DNA of 60,616 nt from Candidatus Dojkabacteria bacterium (GCA_026415655.1 JAOAGR010000001.1:1-60616), one strand, 5' to 3'; shown: positions 1-11,800, counted from the stretch's first letter. Notes: generated by a model not told the origin, from the letters alone. Made by a program: numbers and translations.

Positions 1-92
1 GTTTGAATACGTTGTATATTAATGAACTTATCATGAAAGAATATATTAATTTCTTTTTTAAAGATTTGTTATATACTCTAAGGTAAAATTTT

Positions 93-797
93 ATGCAAAT
101 ATATAGAGACTTAAATCTAAAGGTAATATCAAAAGAATTTATCTCTTCTAATGTTATTTTTTTACGTGTGGAGCCTGATAGATTATTAAGATATGAAGCT
201 GGTCAATATTTTTCTTTTTCTATAGAGCCTAAGGTAAATAGATCTTATTCAGTTGCTTCTGCACCTGGTGATGAATTTATTGAATTTCTGATTGATGTCA
301 CAAATCCTGGTAAGGGAGCTGATTTTGTTCGTGGCCTCAATGAAAACGATAGCATTGTGTGCATCGGACCTTTGGGATTTTTCACTTTATCTAAAACTAA
401 TCATGAGAATGCAAGTCAATTTTTACTTGTTGGTACCGGGACGGGTATAGCACCTCTACGTAGTATGATTAGAGAACTATTGATCTATAAACAAGAAACA
501 AGAAAAATAATTCTATATTTTGGACTTAGGTATGGTGAAGATATGTATTTATATGATGAATTTGTAGAACTACAAAAAAAATTTCCCAATTTTCTCTTTA
601 ATATGGTTATATCACGTCCTTCTGACAATTGGAGAGGGTTAACAGGATACTGTCAACATCATATTGGTTCGGATGGTATAGACTTAAATACTAATGTCTA
701 TATTTGTGGTAGTACAAAAAATGTTAATAGTATAAAAGAACATTTAATCAATATTGGTTGTCCTAAAGCAAAAATATTCGAAGAAAAGTATGGCTAA
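93..797 (+). CDS. Ferredoxin-NADP reductase-like FAD/NAD(P)-binding oxidoreductase
   Basis: Translated motifs RSYSVASAP (FAD binding), GTGTGIAPLRSM (NAD(P) binding), YICGS and terminal FEEKYG. Confidence 0.88.
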   Translation: MQIYRDLNLKVISKEFISSNVIFLRVEPDRLLRYEAGQYFSFSIEPKVNRSYSVASAPGDEFIEFLIDVTNPGKGADFVRGLNENDSIVCIGPLGFFTLSKTNHENASQFLLVGTGTGIAPLRSMIRELLIYKQETRKIILYFGLRYGEDMYLYDEFVELQKKFPNFLFNMVISRPSDNWRGLTGYCQHHIGSDGIDLNTNVYICGSTKNVNSIKEHLINIGCPKAKIFEEKYG

Positions 798-1051
798 TCT
801 TCCTTATGAGTAATTTTATATAATACGGCTACAATAAACATTGTTGCGGGTGTCAATAAAGTACTTCCGATAAGTAGTGTGAGCCAGAGGTTTCTGTCAG
901 TATCTTCATAATTTTTGTAAGCTTTCATAAGTGCATCAAACCAAAGATAAAATCCACCAAAAATAAATATCATCCCGATTATTATTACACAACAAGTAAT
1001 CCAAAAACCGTAGCTAAGCATAAAATCGGCTATAGCAGAATAATGATCCAT
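794..1051 (-). CDS. Small membrane protein, unknown function
   Basis: 85 aa with two hydrophobic segments; no recognised family. Confidence 0.5.
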   Translation of the reverse strand: MDHYSAIADFMLSYGFWITCCVIIIGMIFIFGGFYLWFDALMKAYKNYEDTDRNLWLTLLIGSTLLTPATMFIVAVLYKITHKED

Positions 1052-1057
1052 ATCCTA

Positions 1058-1099
1058 TTTTATCACAGATTACACAAATTTTATCACAGATTACACAAA
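1058..1099. repeat. Perfect tandem direct repeat, 2 x 21 bp (ttttatcacagattacacaaa)
   Basis: Read directly; lies between two minus-strand ORFs, immediately upstream of the 794..1051 start. Confidence 0.95.
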
Positions 1100-1117
1100 A
1101 TCATCTTTGTAGTTATC

Positions 1118-1687
1118 TTAACTTTGTCTTCCTTCAATGAGCGATAGAAGAGTACAACCAGCTAGAGCAATATAAAAATTATAGGGGTTATTAGGATTAT
1201 ATACCACTATATCTGCATGATACACAAATGGATTAAATTTTTGGTTTAATTCGAATATTTTTTGATTCATAACAACTCCATCATAACCCTGGGGTATCAG
1301 ATTAGATAAAAATCTTCTAGCTAATGCTAATATGGGCATATCTTCAGTTATTTCTCCTATAACATTGTCGTTGATGTCCAAAATTAGCCATTTATCTCGA
1401 AAAAGTGAATTTACAAAATCACGCCTCAAAGCACCCACCTTTTGTCCATTTGCTAGCCAAACATCATAGATAGCACCAAAATCTAATATACTTCTTGCCC
1501 TTATAACCATAATCAATTGGCTTTTGGATTCATTTGTGAAAATCTGGATATCCTCTTTGAGTTTAAATGCTTTTTGCTCGATATAGGCTATCAAATTATT
1601 CTGCTGATTATAGATTCTTACGGCACCTCCAAATAGTTTGAAAAACTGTTTCTTTATCTGAAACATTTGTATGTTGTTTTGTGGCAT
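1118..1687 (-). CDS. LURP-one-related / tubby-C-like family protein
   Basis: Pattern of NNIQMFQIKKQFFKLFGGAVRIYNQ...GALRRDFVNSLFRDKWLILDINDNVIGEI typical of LURP-one-related proteins. Confidence 0.65.
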   Translation of the reverse strand: MPQNNIQMFQIKKQFFKLFGGAVRIYNQQNNLIAYIEQKAFKLKEDIQIFTNESKSQLIMVIRARSILDFGAIYDVWLANGQKVGALRRDFVNSLFRDKWLILDINDNVIGEITEDMPILALARRFLSNLIPQGYDGVVMNQKIFELNQKFNPFVYHADIVVYNPNNPYNFYIALAGCTLLSLIEGRQS

Positions 1688-1695
1688 AATTAATA

Positions 1696-2673
1696 TTATA
1701 TTTTTTGTAGATTATTTTCTAGCCTTGCCAGTAAATTTAATATGATCGTATCTTTTTTGTTGGTATAAATATATTCTAATCCCCAAAGATATATTTTTTG
1801 TATAGATATAAGTGAGCTTATCTTTTCATAGTATTGAATGATATTGTCAAAGTCTATATATTTTTCTGCGCCTTTAGCAATAAAATCAGTTATATAATAA
1901 AAAATTCTTGGATATTTACGCATTAATTTTTCATACATTGGTAAAAAATTATTGATGGGATTTCCTATGATCCAAGGTTCAAATTGAAATTCGGTGATTA
2001 TTATATCCTTTTGTGGATACTTCTCTTTTATAAAGTTAATTGTTTTTAAGCATTTGTCTATTGTAAAGATATTTTCTATTTTATTCTTACGTCGATCGTA
2101 CATTTCAAAATAGAAATTTAATCCAATAATATCTATATCTTCTAATATCCCCATGTACTGATTCCTTTTCACTAATTCATTGCCCCAAAAATTAATACAT
2201 ATGTTTGATATATTATTTTTCCTAAACAGTCTGATTTCTTCAACTAAGATTTCAATCGGTATTGTCTTCCAATGTGGGGGAGATGGGTCTAGAGGCTCAT
2301 TTTCTATTTGCCATTTTTTGATGCATTTGTATTTTTTCAAAATATCGATACTTTTTTTAAGGTAGTGAAATAAATATTTCTTGTTGTTTTCAAATTCATA
2401 TGGATTTCGTAACCAAAAGGGAGGATAAAATTCGGGGATTCTTGGCGATTTGAGTCCTAGACAAATAGTTACATTTATATTATTTAGTTCAAAAAAATCC
2501 AGTATCGACAAAATTGAATCAAATACAAATATTCCTGGTTTGGATTCGATCTCGTCCCAGTATAAGCCCATTCTAATTTCTGAAAAATTTAAGATTTTTA
2601 TCCAATTTAAAAAATCAGCCACCGGAATATTTAGCATTTTTAGTTGTCTCTGTGAAAGGTTTCCAGCTAACAT
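1696..2673 (-). CDS. TIM-barrel glycoside hydrolase-like protein
   Basis: Clan GH-A-like motifs: IRMGLYWDEIESKPGIF, KKWQIENEP (acid/base E), IIITEFQFEPW (candidate nucleophile E). Confidence 0.65.
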   Translation of the reverse strand: MLAGNLSQRQLKMLNIPVADFLNWIKILNFSEIRMGLYWDEIESKPGIFVFDSILSILDFFELNNINVTICLGLKSPRIPEFYPPFWLRNPYEFENNKKYLFHYLKKSIDILKKYKCIKKWQIENEPLDPSPPHWKTIPIEILVEEIRLFRKNNISNICINFWGNELVKRNQYMGILEDIDIIGLNFYFEMYDRRKNKIENIFTIDKCLKTINFIKEKYPQKDIIITEFQFEPWIIGNPINNFLPMYEKLMRKYPRIFYYITDFIAKGAEKYIDFDNIIQYYEKISSLISIQKIYLWGLEYIYTNKKDTIILNLLARLENNLQKI

Positions 2674-3696
2674 CTAAATTATGATTATTGGTATATTTTC
2701 TATTTCTGTTCGAAAATTTCTTACGATCTGTTTTATGGTTAAATCATTTGATCTAGGTATCCTAAATCCTGCAGCACGTATGTGTCCTCCACCGCCAAAA
2801 TGCTTGGCGATTTCTAGTACACTGGGACTTTTGGGCTTAGATCTTAATGAACATATTATAAAATCCTGGCTAGGGTAGAAAAATGCACTGACTTCAACAC
2901 CATAAAAATTCTGAGAAAAAACAGTTGAATACAGAGATTTTGCCTCGGATATCTCGTAGTCGTTATAGTTTTCTAATATTACCTCTGATAGATAAGAAAT
3001 TATTATTGAAAACCTATGTAATTTAATAATTTCTACATTATTCAATGCTTCCTGAATCAGAGGGATTAACTTTGTTTCAAATCCCATATATGTTTTTTTA
3101 AGGTGAGATATATCAATGTTAAATTTATTTATTAGATCACCTATTAGATGAAATAATTTACTATTTTGTGGCTTTATAAATTCAAATACATTTGTATCTC
3201 CCATTATGCCCAAAAGTGTAATGATGGCTATCTCTTCGTTATAATCTTCATCTTTCCATAAAATATCAAAAATAAGCTCTGCACAAGAAGATGCGTTAAT
3301 GTCAATATATTGGAGATCAAAATAATCGGGATCTGATGCATGATGATCTATACAAATTAACCGTTTGTCATTTAATATCGAGCAATCATTGATACCTATC
3401 TGTTTATATGAGTTTGAGTCTAGAAATATAATTAAATCGCTATTATTAAGTAGTACATTATCAATATCGGTCGTATAATTGACTAATTTGGATAAGGGAA
3501 ATTTCACTTTAATATTTCCGTTGTTTGATGTCTTATAAATTATTTGGATTTTCTTATTTGGAAATTTTTTAGAAATGAAGAGATAGAGTAGTAAAGTAGA
3601 TGCTAGGGAATCAAAATCAGGATTAATATGGGAAGTTATAATTATGTTCTTATATTTTTGTATATCTAAATTGAATTGGTCCTTAAAGCTGTACAT
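2674..3696 (-). CDS. DHH family phosphoesterase (NrnA-like oligoribonuclease/pAp phosphatase)
   Basis: SHINPDFDSLAS, FLDSNS, IDHHASD, GDTN and C-terminal GGGGHIRAAGFRI (DHHA1). Confidence 0.88.
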   Translation of the reverse strand: MYSFKDQFNLDIQKYKNIIITSHINPDFDSLASTLLLYLFISKKFPNKKIQIIYKTSNNGNIKVKFPLSKLVNYTTDIDNVLLNNSDLIIFLDSNSYKQIGINDCSILNDKRLICIDHHASDPDYFDLQYIDINASSCAELIFDILWKDEDYNEEIAIITLLGIMGDTNVFEFIKPQNSKLFHLIGDLINKFNIDISHLKKTYMGFETKLIPLIQEALNNVEIIKLHRFSIIISYLSEVILENYNDYEISEAKSLYSTVFSQNFYGVEVSAFFYPSQDFIICSLRSKPKSPSVLEIAKHFGGGGHIRAAGFRIPRSNDLTIKQIVRNFRTEIENIPIIII

Positions 3697-3737
3697 AAGA
3701 AATTATATAAGATATGCCGATTTTATGGAAAGTTTTG

Positions 3738-5042
3738 TTATTCTTTAAATAAAAATCTCTTTAGAGCATTTCTTTGTTCTCTTATCACCTTGTAGAACCA
3801 ATTGAAAGTTTCGGACATCAACAACTGTATATGTGTATGTTGATTGTGTAAATCACGAATATATTTTCGGAAAGCTGACCAATCTTGATTGTTTTGGGGA
3901 TGCTCAATTGTCCATGCAGCATCGTTTTGGTGTCCACCACTTTGATTGTTTGTTTTTGATTTAAGCCATGAAACCCAATCTGTTTTGCCATGATTGAATA
4001 TTTTTACAATACCAAGATTTGCAGAATCTATAAGTAAAAGTATATCATAGTCAGCTCTTCGTGTTTCTCTAATTGTTGAGTTGGTAATGTGCATTTGATT
4101 TGCAATTTTGAGTACAGATTTGATTACATCTCCCATCTTCTTTATTGCTTCTGATTTAATATACGATACAGTACCCCTACCTTGACATATATGATCTGGT
4201 TTATTGTTATTTTCGTCTGTGACCGATATATAAATAAGTCGTACTTTTTGGGCTTCAATATCAATTAGATTGTTTACTTGATCAATTTCTTTCAATCTAT
4301 CTGGAAGATTGGGATTTAAGGATTTAAGCAATGATGATATCTCGTCATCATTTACAGGACACCCGCTGATGTTGTTATCTTGCATTATAAGAGTTTTTAG
4401 TTCTTCTAGACTTTTTGAAGCATTGTCTCCTATTATGCCTAAGATAGCCAGTCGTAACATCAATTCGTCCTGTCGTGGATTGTTTTCGGGGTTCTTTGCA
4501 ATTTCTTGCCATATTTTGTACATGAGTACGCTGTTTGAAGGTGCCGGTCTTATATAGTAAATGTTGTTATTTTGGTCTTCGCGAGAATGCGGATAGTCAT
4601 TTACGTGATGATCGATCACTATGCACTCTGCACATTGATCATCTTTCTGTTTGGGTAGTAATTGTTTGTTTGAAGCAACTCTATTGGGATTTGTATCTAC
4701 TACTATATTTAGTGTATTTGAAGGTACTGGATGGTTAGGTTGATTGTTTTGTGTATTGGTTGAATTATTTCCATTTATTAATTCATCGATTAATAGCAAC
4801 ATATCTTTTCCATATAGAAGTCTGATCAGTATTAGTGTATTTTCATCAATATTTATTGATGCTTGCGGATTCAGTATCTTACAGATAGATACGGACATTA
4901 GAATAGATGCTAACGCATCAAAGTCCGGAGAAACATGGGTATGTATTATGATGTTATTATGATCTTTAATTTTAGTCGCTATTTGTTGACATATCGTTAT
5001 TTCTTTACTTTCGTATGGATTTCTTTGTTGTGGTTCGCTCAT
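3738..5042 (-). CDS. Divergent DHH family phosphoesterase paralog
   Basis: HTHVSPDFDALAS, VVDTNPNR, VIDHHVND retained; C-terminal motif altered to SGGHQNDAAW. Confidence 0.78.
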   Translation of the reverse strand: MSEPQQRNPYESKEITICQQIATKIKDHNNIIIHTHVSPDFDALASILMSVSICKILNPQASINIDENTLILIRLLYGKDMLLLIDELINGNNSTNTQNNQPNHPVPSNTLNIVVDTNPNRVASNKQLLPKQKDDQCAECIVIDHHVNDYPHSREDQNNNIYYIRPAPSNSVLMYKIWQEIAKNPENNPRQDELMLRLAILGIIGDNASKSLEELKTLIMQDNNISGCPVNDDEISSLLKSLNPNLPDRLKEIDQVNNLIDIEAQKVRLIYISVTDENNNKPDHICQGRGTVSYIKSEAIKKMGDVIKSVLKIANQMHITNSTIRETRRADYDILLLIDSANLGIVKIFNHGKTDWVSWLKSKTNNQSGGHQNDAAWTIEHPQNNQDWSAFRKYIRDLHNQHTHIQLLMSETFNWFYKVIREQRNALKRFLFKE

Positions 5043-5089
5043 AGGATATATACTGAGATTACAAACACAAATACATATACATCGTTAGA

Positions 5090-6352
5090 CTAAAAATATT
5101 GATTATATAAAGTTAATAGTGAAGTGTTTGGTACTAATATTATCCATTTTTTACCTCGTTCAAATATATATTCTTGTGATGGATTTTCAGCAAAGAAATA
5201 TCTTGTTTTGCTATTATACGAATCTTTCTGCCAAATTACTTTGGTTATCTTCCCATTTTCCAATATGTATCCATCGCCTTTACCTATCACTTCTTGGACA
5301 ATTCTCCCTTTACTATCCCCATTGTAATAACTCTTAATACCTTGAACAATTAAAGTCTTGGTTTTGACTGGTTGGCCGTTGTAATCTGTATAATTGTTGC
5401 CGGATCTTGGGTCGACACGATAATAAAATCCGTCCTCTTTATTATATCTCCAGACAGATGAGTAATCATCTTTTGTTCCGCTGAAATTTATTTCTATTGA
5501 CTCCTTTTCTATCGAATTATTGTTGACATTATTGTGTCTTTCTTCTGCAAAGATCCATGTTTGTAATTGGTTAATGTCAGAAGTAAATCCATATTGTGAG
5601 GCTATTCTCCAAAGTCTCGCTGTATCACTCCAAGCACAATGCTCCATTGCCTTGATCCTTTGACATTCTATATCTCTGGTAAATGAATATTCTCGGGTTT
5701 CTTTGTCTGTCAAGTCGCTTAGTCTTCTAACCTGATATCTATTCATTGCATCAATAGCATTCACGTCGCTACTTCCGGTAGCATATCCTATATGCATAAG
5801 AACAGGATTGTTATATTCACCTAGTAATTCTATAAAGTATTTTCTTACACTCCTTATACTTTGTATTCTATTAGTGTCATTTTGCCAATAAATAAACATA
5901 AATCGAGTAATTCCTGACTCTACCAAAGTTTCATAGACTAAATCAGCTTCATTTATACCAGCTTGAGGTCGAGATTCTACATGATTTTGTACAATTACTG
6001 CTAGGACCGGGCGATTTTGAATCTGCAAGAAGCGTTCCTCAGGTATTTCTTCACCATTTATTGGATTGTAATATTTCTTTGGAATAGGTGTTGGGGTAGG
6101 GGTAGGAGATAAGAGATGTTGTGTTGATGTAATTTCTTCAGATTTTTTTTCTTCATTATTAAATATTAGATTATTATTTATTTTTTGTGATGTAAGAAAT
6201 AAAAAAATAGGTATAAGTATTATAACTATTACGATTTTTATAAATAATATTTTTTTAAGATTTTGGTTTTTAGTGAGTTTATCAATAAAGCTTGGTTTAT
6301 TATTTGTGTTTTTATCTTTTATTTCTTCTTTTTTTAATTCTGATAAATTCAT
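5090..6352 (-). CDS. DUF3048 (YerB-like) domain membrane-anchored protein
   Basis: N-terminal TM, PTPTPTPIP linker, then RPVLAVIVQNHVESRPQAGINEADLVYETLVESGITRFMFIY...IRSVRKYFIELL. Confidence 0.85.
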   Translation of the reverse strand: MNLSELKKEEIKDKNTNNKPSFIDKLTKNQNLKKILFIKIVIVIILIPIFLFLTSQKINNNLIFNNEEKKSEEITSTQHLLSPTPTPTPIPKKYYNPINGEEIPEERFLQIQNRPVLAVIVQNHVESRPQAGINEADLVYETLVESGITRFMFIYWQNDTNRIQSIRSVRKYFIELLGEYNNPVLMHIGYATGSSDVNAIDAMNRYQVRRLSDLTDKETREYSFTRDIECQRIKAMEHCAWSDTARLWRIASQYGFTSDINQLQTWIFAEERHNNVNNNSIEKESIEINFSGTKDDYSSVWRYNKEDGFYYRVDPRSGNNYTDYNGQPVKTKTLIVQGIKSYYNGDSKGRIVQEVIGKGDGYILENGKITKVIWQKDSYNSKTRYFFAENPSQEYIFERGKKWIILVPNTSLLTLYNQYF

Positions 6353-6361
6353 ATGTAGCGA

Positions 6362-7939
6362 TTATAGACTATTTTTTTTATTTATTTGAATGTTATTAAT
6401 CAGTAGATTATCGTGAGATACAAGTATGATTGGACCTTCGAAGTCTTTCAGTGATTTTTGTAAGGCCTCTTGAGATATAAAATCTAGATTGTTGGTTGGC
6501 TCATCAAGTATTAGAAAGTTTGAGCCGCTAAAAAATAGTTTAGCAAGCCTTAGTTTCATCTTTTCACCTTCGGAAAGTGTAAATATTGGTTCGTTTATTT
6601 TTTCATCGTCAAATTCATAAAACCTCAAAAAATCTTTTGCTTCGTCCTCATCAATATCTCTTCTGATACTCAAAAAATCTTCTATAATACTTTTTTTAAT
6701 GTTTAAAAATTTATTTTTTTGAAAGAAATAGCCGACTTTTATATCTTTTCCAAATATTATTTCTCCGCTAATTTTTGGAATTTCACCAACAATCGTTCTA
6801 AGTAATGTTGTTTTTCCTGATCCGTTTTTTCCCTGTATTAGCAATCTGTCATTTTTATTTATAGTAAAGTTAATATTTTCTAATAATATAGTATCAAAGC
6901 CTATAGTTAGATTTTTAACTTCTAGAACAGTATCTGCTGTCACTGGTGTATGTGTAAACTGTATTCTCATACCCCAATATTCCTTTGGGATATGTAATGT
7001 TTTTTTTATTTTACTAATTCGTTTTATAAATTGAATTTTTTGCTGATTTAACTTCTTACTTTGACGTTCTAACTTTGATTTAAATGCTATTTTATTGTTA
7101 TCTTTAATCCTTTTTCTTTTATCCAATATTTTATCTTTTATATTGATAGCCTCATTTAATTGATTTATCTTTTTAATTTTTTGTATTCTTTCCCGTTCTT
7201 CATGAATCTTTTTATTTATTAGCTGTTTTCTAAATACTGTATAATTACAATCGTATTGTAAAATTGATTTTTCTTCAAAATATAGTATTTTGTTAACTAT
7301 AGACAATATATTTCTATCATGAGTTGCAATCAGAATAATTTTGTCTTGTTTAGACTGAATCAACGTTTTAAAAATCTCTAATCCTTCGGTATCGAGATGA
7401 TTTGTTGGTTCATCCAAGAGATAAATATCAGCATTGGTAGAAAACATTGATGCAAGATAAAGTCTTTGTCTCTGTCCAGGAGATAGATATTTAATTAGCT
7501 TATTTTTGTCTAATTTCACAATTTGACATGTTTTTTCGATCTCTTCCTCTATTTTATAACCATCCTTTTCACGGTATTGTGAAATTAATAGCTCTAAGTT
7601 AGGATCATTATATTGATTAATTTGTTTATAAATTAGATAGAGCTCTCTATCTATGTATGAATATATGTATTCAAAAACAGATAAAGAGTTTATTTCAGTA
7701 TCAACTTCGAATGAATCTATTTGACTAATATAAAATGTACTCAAATTATTGTTTGAATACGAAATTTTTCCTGTGTATTCTCGTATTTGACCTGATAGAA
7801 ATTTTAAAAAAGTAGTTTTACCGGTACCGTTGTTACCAATAAGACCATATACATTATTACTAGATAATATAACATTTACGTTCTTCAGAATTAAAAAGTC
7901 ATCCAATTTAATGTTTATGAAATCGCATTTAACATACAT
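6362..7939 (-). CDS. ABC-F family ATPase (two ABC domains, no TM)
   Basis: Two Walker A motifs (GNNGTGKTT, GKNGSGKTT), LSPGQRQRLYLASMF...LLDEPTNHLD, LSEGEKMKLRLAKLF...LILDEPTNNLD. Confidence 0.9.
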   Translation of the reverse strand: MYVKCDFINIKLDDFLILKNVNVILSSNNVYGLIGNNGTGKTTFLKFLSGQIREYTGKISYSNNNLSTFYISQIDSFEVDTEINSLSVFEYIYSYIDRELYLIYKQINQYNDPNLELLISQYREKDGYKIEEEIEKTCQIVKLDKNKLIKYLSPGQRQRLYLASMFSTNADIYLLDEPTNHLDTEGLEIFKTLIQSKQDKIILIATHDRNILSIVNKILYFEEKSILQYDCNYTVFRKQLINKKIHEERERIQKIKKINQLNEAINIKDKILDKRKRIKDNNKIAFKSKLERQSKKLNQQKIQFIKRISKIKKTLHIPKEYWGMRIQFTHTPVTADTVLEVKNLTIGFDTILLENINFTINKNDRLLIQGKNGSGKTTLLRTIVGEIPKISGEIIFGKDIKVGYFFQKNKFLNIKKSIIEDFLSIRRDIDEDEAKDFLRFYEFDDEKINEPIFTLSEGEKMKLRLAKLFFSGSNFLILDEPTNNLDFISQEALQKSLKDFEGPIILVSHDNLLINNIQINKKNSL

Positions 7940-7981
7940 GACATCTATTCAAATAATTACAGAGAACTTAAATCTACGGTT

Positions 7982-8746
7982 TTATTTGTTCCTTAGAGAA
8001 TTATCTGAATTATTATTCGATTTATTATCTGAATTTGAGTTATTTTTTTGTTCACTTCTCTCGACTTTAAATTCTGTAATTAAGCCATCAGAGGCATTAA
8101 TTGTGGTACGAACAATGTAACCACCAAACGGTCCCCATATTATTTGCCCTCCACTCTGACCATCTACAGGGATATTTTCACTGGATATCTTATTTTTATA
8201 TTCTTCACAGAATTTGGATGTGTTTAACGGTTGTATATCCTTTGTAAATTGTTCGTATGAGTATTTAGATTTTAACTGATCGGAAAAAGCAGTATCATAG
8301 AATTCTCGAGGTTTTATATAAAGTATTATGTCTTTTTCTTCAATTCTATATTTTGAAAAAGCTTCTGCAAATTCTTTTTGGCCTTTTTCATCAAATTTGA
8401 TCTCGCATACATCATTAAACAAAGCAAAAGTTTTTATCATAGGTTTCATAGCATTTGGTAACACATTCCATACATACAGAAACATAAATGTAAAAAATCC
8501 TACACAAAGTAAGATTACAGTGATACAACCTACTATGACCCCACCGATAAGACAACCTTTATTGGATTTTTGTTGTGACATTTGAGGTGGATATGGAGCG
8601 TTAGGAAAATTTGCATTGGGCATTGAGTTAAATCCGCCGTTTGGTAACGGTTGTTGTGACATGTTATTGGGCATGGGAGGTAATGGTTGTTGCATTTGTG
8701 GTACTTGAGGATATGCTTGACTAAATGTGTTATTATTAATAGGCAT
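7982..8746 (-). CDS. Single-TM protein with Pro/Gln/Asn-rich N-terminus
   Basis: Low-complexity N-terminus, then a GCLIGGVIVGCITVILLCVGFF TM and a soluble C-terminal domain. Confidence 0.6.
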   Translation of the reverse strand: MPINNNTFSQAYPQVPQMQQPLPPMPNNMSQQPLPNGGFNSMPNANFPNAPYPPQMSQQKSNKGCLIGGVIVGCITVILLCVGFFTFMFLYVWNVLPNAMKPMIKTFALFNDVCEIKFDEKGQKEFAEAFSKYRIEEKDIILYIKPREFYDTAFSDQLKSKYSYEQFTKDIQPLNTSKFCEEYKNKISSENIPVDGQSGGQIIWGPFGGYIVRTTINASDGLITEFKVERSEQKNNSNSDNKSNNNSDNSLRNK

Positions 8747-8817
8747 AATCTAAATCATATAATCTTTTGATAAATTTTACAAATTATAAGTCCGAATGTG
8801 ATAATATTAATCCGCAG

Positions 8818-11800
8818 ATGAATAACAAACTAATAACTAATTTCTTTGAACTTTATAATCAACTAAATAATGAACAGAAAAAGGCTGTAGATATGATTGA
8901 TGGACCTGTTATGATATTGGCCGGTCCTGGTACTGGTAAGACTCAAGTTTTAGCGCTAAGAATAGTTAATATCCTGAGGCAAACAGATGTAGAACCAAAT
9001 GATATCTTGTGCCTTACATTCCAAGATGCTTCTGTACAAGCAATGCGTAATCGGTTGATACGTTTTTTAGGAAATGATGCATACCGAATCAACATACATA
9101 CTTTTCATTCCTTTTGTAATGATGTAATACGTACATATCCAGATATTTTTAATTTCAATCTAAATGTAAGTACTATCTCTGATGTGGATAAGTTGGATAT
9201 TTTCAGGGATATAATTTTAAATAATAAGCTTGATCAACTACAATTTACTAACGATATTTTAGGTTATTTTTCTTCGTTAGTTCGTACAATATCTAATCTT
9301 AAAAAAGAATATATAACACCAGCAAAATTAAAAGAAATAATTCAGATATGGGCGCAAGGTGATCAGGATGTTGAACTGCGCAAGTTAGAACGGATGAACC
9401 AATTGGTTATTTTCTATGAAGAATATCTAAGAATAATGAAAGAAAGGAGTTTAATAGATTTCGATGATATGATCTATTATGTTACTGAGGAATTTACGAA
9501 AAACGATGAATTAGTACGTATTTATCAAGAAAATTTTTTATACACACTTGTCGATGAGTTTCAGGATACAAATAATGCCCAACTTGAAGTAATAAAACAT
9601 GTTGCAAATTACGAAGGTCTAAATTCTAATATATTTGTTGTTGGTGATGACGATCAGACTATCTTTAGATTTCAAGGCGCGTCTCTGAGTAACTTTTCAT
9701 CATTTTTGGAAATATTCCCTGATACAGAAATTATTGTTTTGAAAACTAATTATCGTTCAGGACAACAGATAATTGATGTCTCTGAAAATGTAATAAAAAA
9801 TAATGAACCATTTCGATTAGTTAATAATGATTTCTTAAAATCACGAAATTTAGATAAAAATTTTGTTTCAGGTAGAGGTTTAGATTCGAGAGTATCGGTT
9901 CATGAATTTAACAATGCTCTACATGAAGACTATTTTATAGCTAGTTCTATCAAGTCGCTTATAGATTCGGGTGTTGATCCAAATGAAATTGCGATAATTA
10001 CACGTAATAATAGACAAATATCTAATATTACAGGGTTTTTAGATGCTTTTAGGATAAAATATAAAATTAAAAAATCTAATAATTTGTTGGATGATAACTT
10101 TATTCTTGATATTATTACTATTTTCAAAGCAATAAATGATCCCAAACTTTTGTTTGATGATAGATTTATGTGGGACTTTTGCAATGTAAAATTCTGGGAT
10201 TTAAATATATATGATCTTCTTGCACAGATGCACAAATCGCGTGAAAGTAATAAATCTTTCTATGAACTCATCAAAAATAGCAATGATATTTTATATATTA
10301 AATTTAAAGGCGTTTTGGATGAAATTGTTAATTTATCAAAGAAGATTTCAGAATTTTCGGTTGAAAATATTTTTATTAAAATGATTAATAAACTAGGTAT
10401 ATTGGAATATCTAGGGAAAATTGATGATTCTCATTTGTATCTACATAAAATTGGTATTTTTTATCAATATATACAATCAAGACAGAAATTTTATCAGACT
10501 TATTTTGGAAACAAATATAGCTATATATTGCAAAAATTAATATCTGATCTGGATAACATGCAAAAGCGTGAAGTTATAATACCTATTGATATATCTGATG
10601 TGGAGCAGATGGATGGGATAAACGTTATTACAGCTCATTCATCAAAAGGTCTCGAATTTGAATATGTTTTTCTCTATCAGTGTATCGAAAATAACTGGGA
10701 GAAGGTCCAAGGTAGGGTAGATCCATTTAAATCACCGTTGTTTAATAATTTAATACCATCAGAACTTAACGAAAAAGAATATGACGAAAGAAGGCTTTTC
10801 TATGTGGCCTGTACTAGAGCTAAGAATGAATTAATTATTACATTTGCGAATAAGTATCCTGCATCAAGTAGTGGTGAGCTTGATTGGAAGGAAAAAAACG
10901 TTAGTAAATATGTGCTTGAAACAAATATTGAAAAATTTATTAGACATGATGAACTGATAGATCAAGATGAAAAAATAAATCAGATATTGTTATCAGACAT
11001 AGATGATGTAGTATTTGATGATAATACTAAACAGTATTTATCGAATATCATTCAATCAAATTTTACTTTATCGTTTACTGGGCTCAAGAAATATTCAGAT
11101 TACTGTAAATATAAGTTTTTATTGGAAAATATATTCAAAGTACCTACGCCTACTAGTGCGGAGTTACTGATAGGTACTTTTGTTCATGAGGGAGTAGAGA
11201 ATATCATTAAATATGGAGTTAACAATGAAAATACGCTAGATAATTTGATAAAAAAAATATTAGAAAAGGCAGAACAAGAGTATCACTCAAGCGATTTTAT
11301 TTTTGAGGTTTCTTTAGACAAGATAAAAGATAAAATTAGTAAAAGTATAAAAGCTTATTTTGAATATTATCAAAATAATTTCTCCCTAAGGGTATATTCT
11401 ATTGAAACTAATATCAAAGCATGGTTTGAAAATATTCCAATTAACGGCAGGGTAGATATGATAGGTTTTGAGCAGGGAGCTTATGTTATTTCTGATTTCA
11501 AAACTATTTCAAAAATTCCTTCGATAGGTGATTTTTTAGGTATAAATAAAACATCACAAAATCAGCATTTACAGCAGTTACTTTTTTATAAATTATTGAT
11601 TGAAAAGTGTAGTTATCAAAATATAAAGTTGTTAAAAAATAAAATAAAATCACTTCGTATTGAGTATATTGATACTACAGATTACAGAGTAATTCCTTTT
11701 GAGATCCCGGCATTTGGTATCTATGAATATCGTAAAAGAGTTAATTCTAAAGAAACTTCCGAGTTTGACCTAGATCAGGTATACGAAGAGTTAAAAAATT

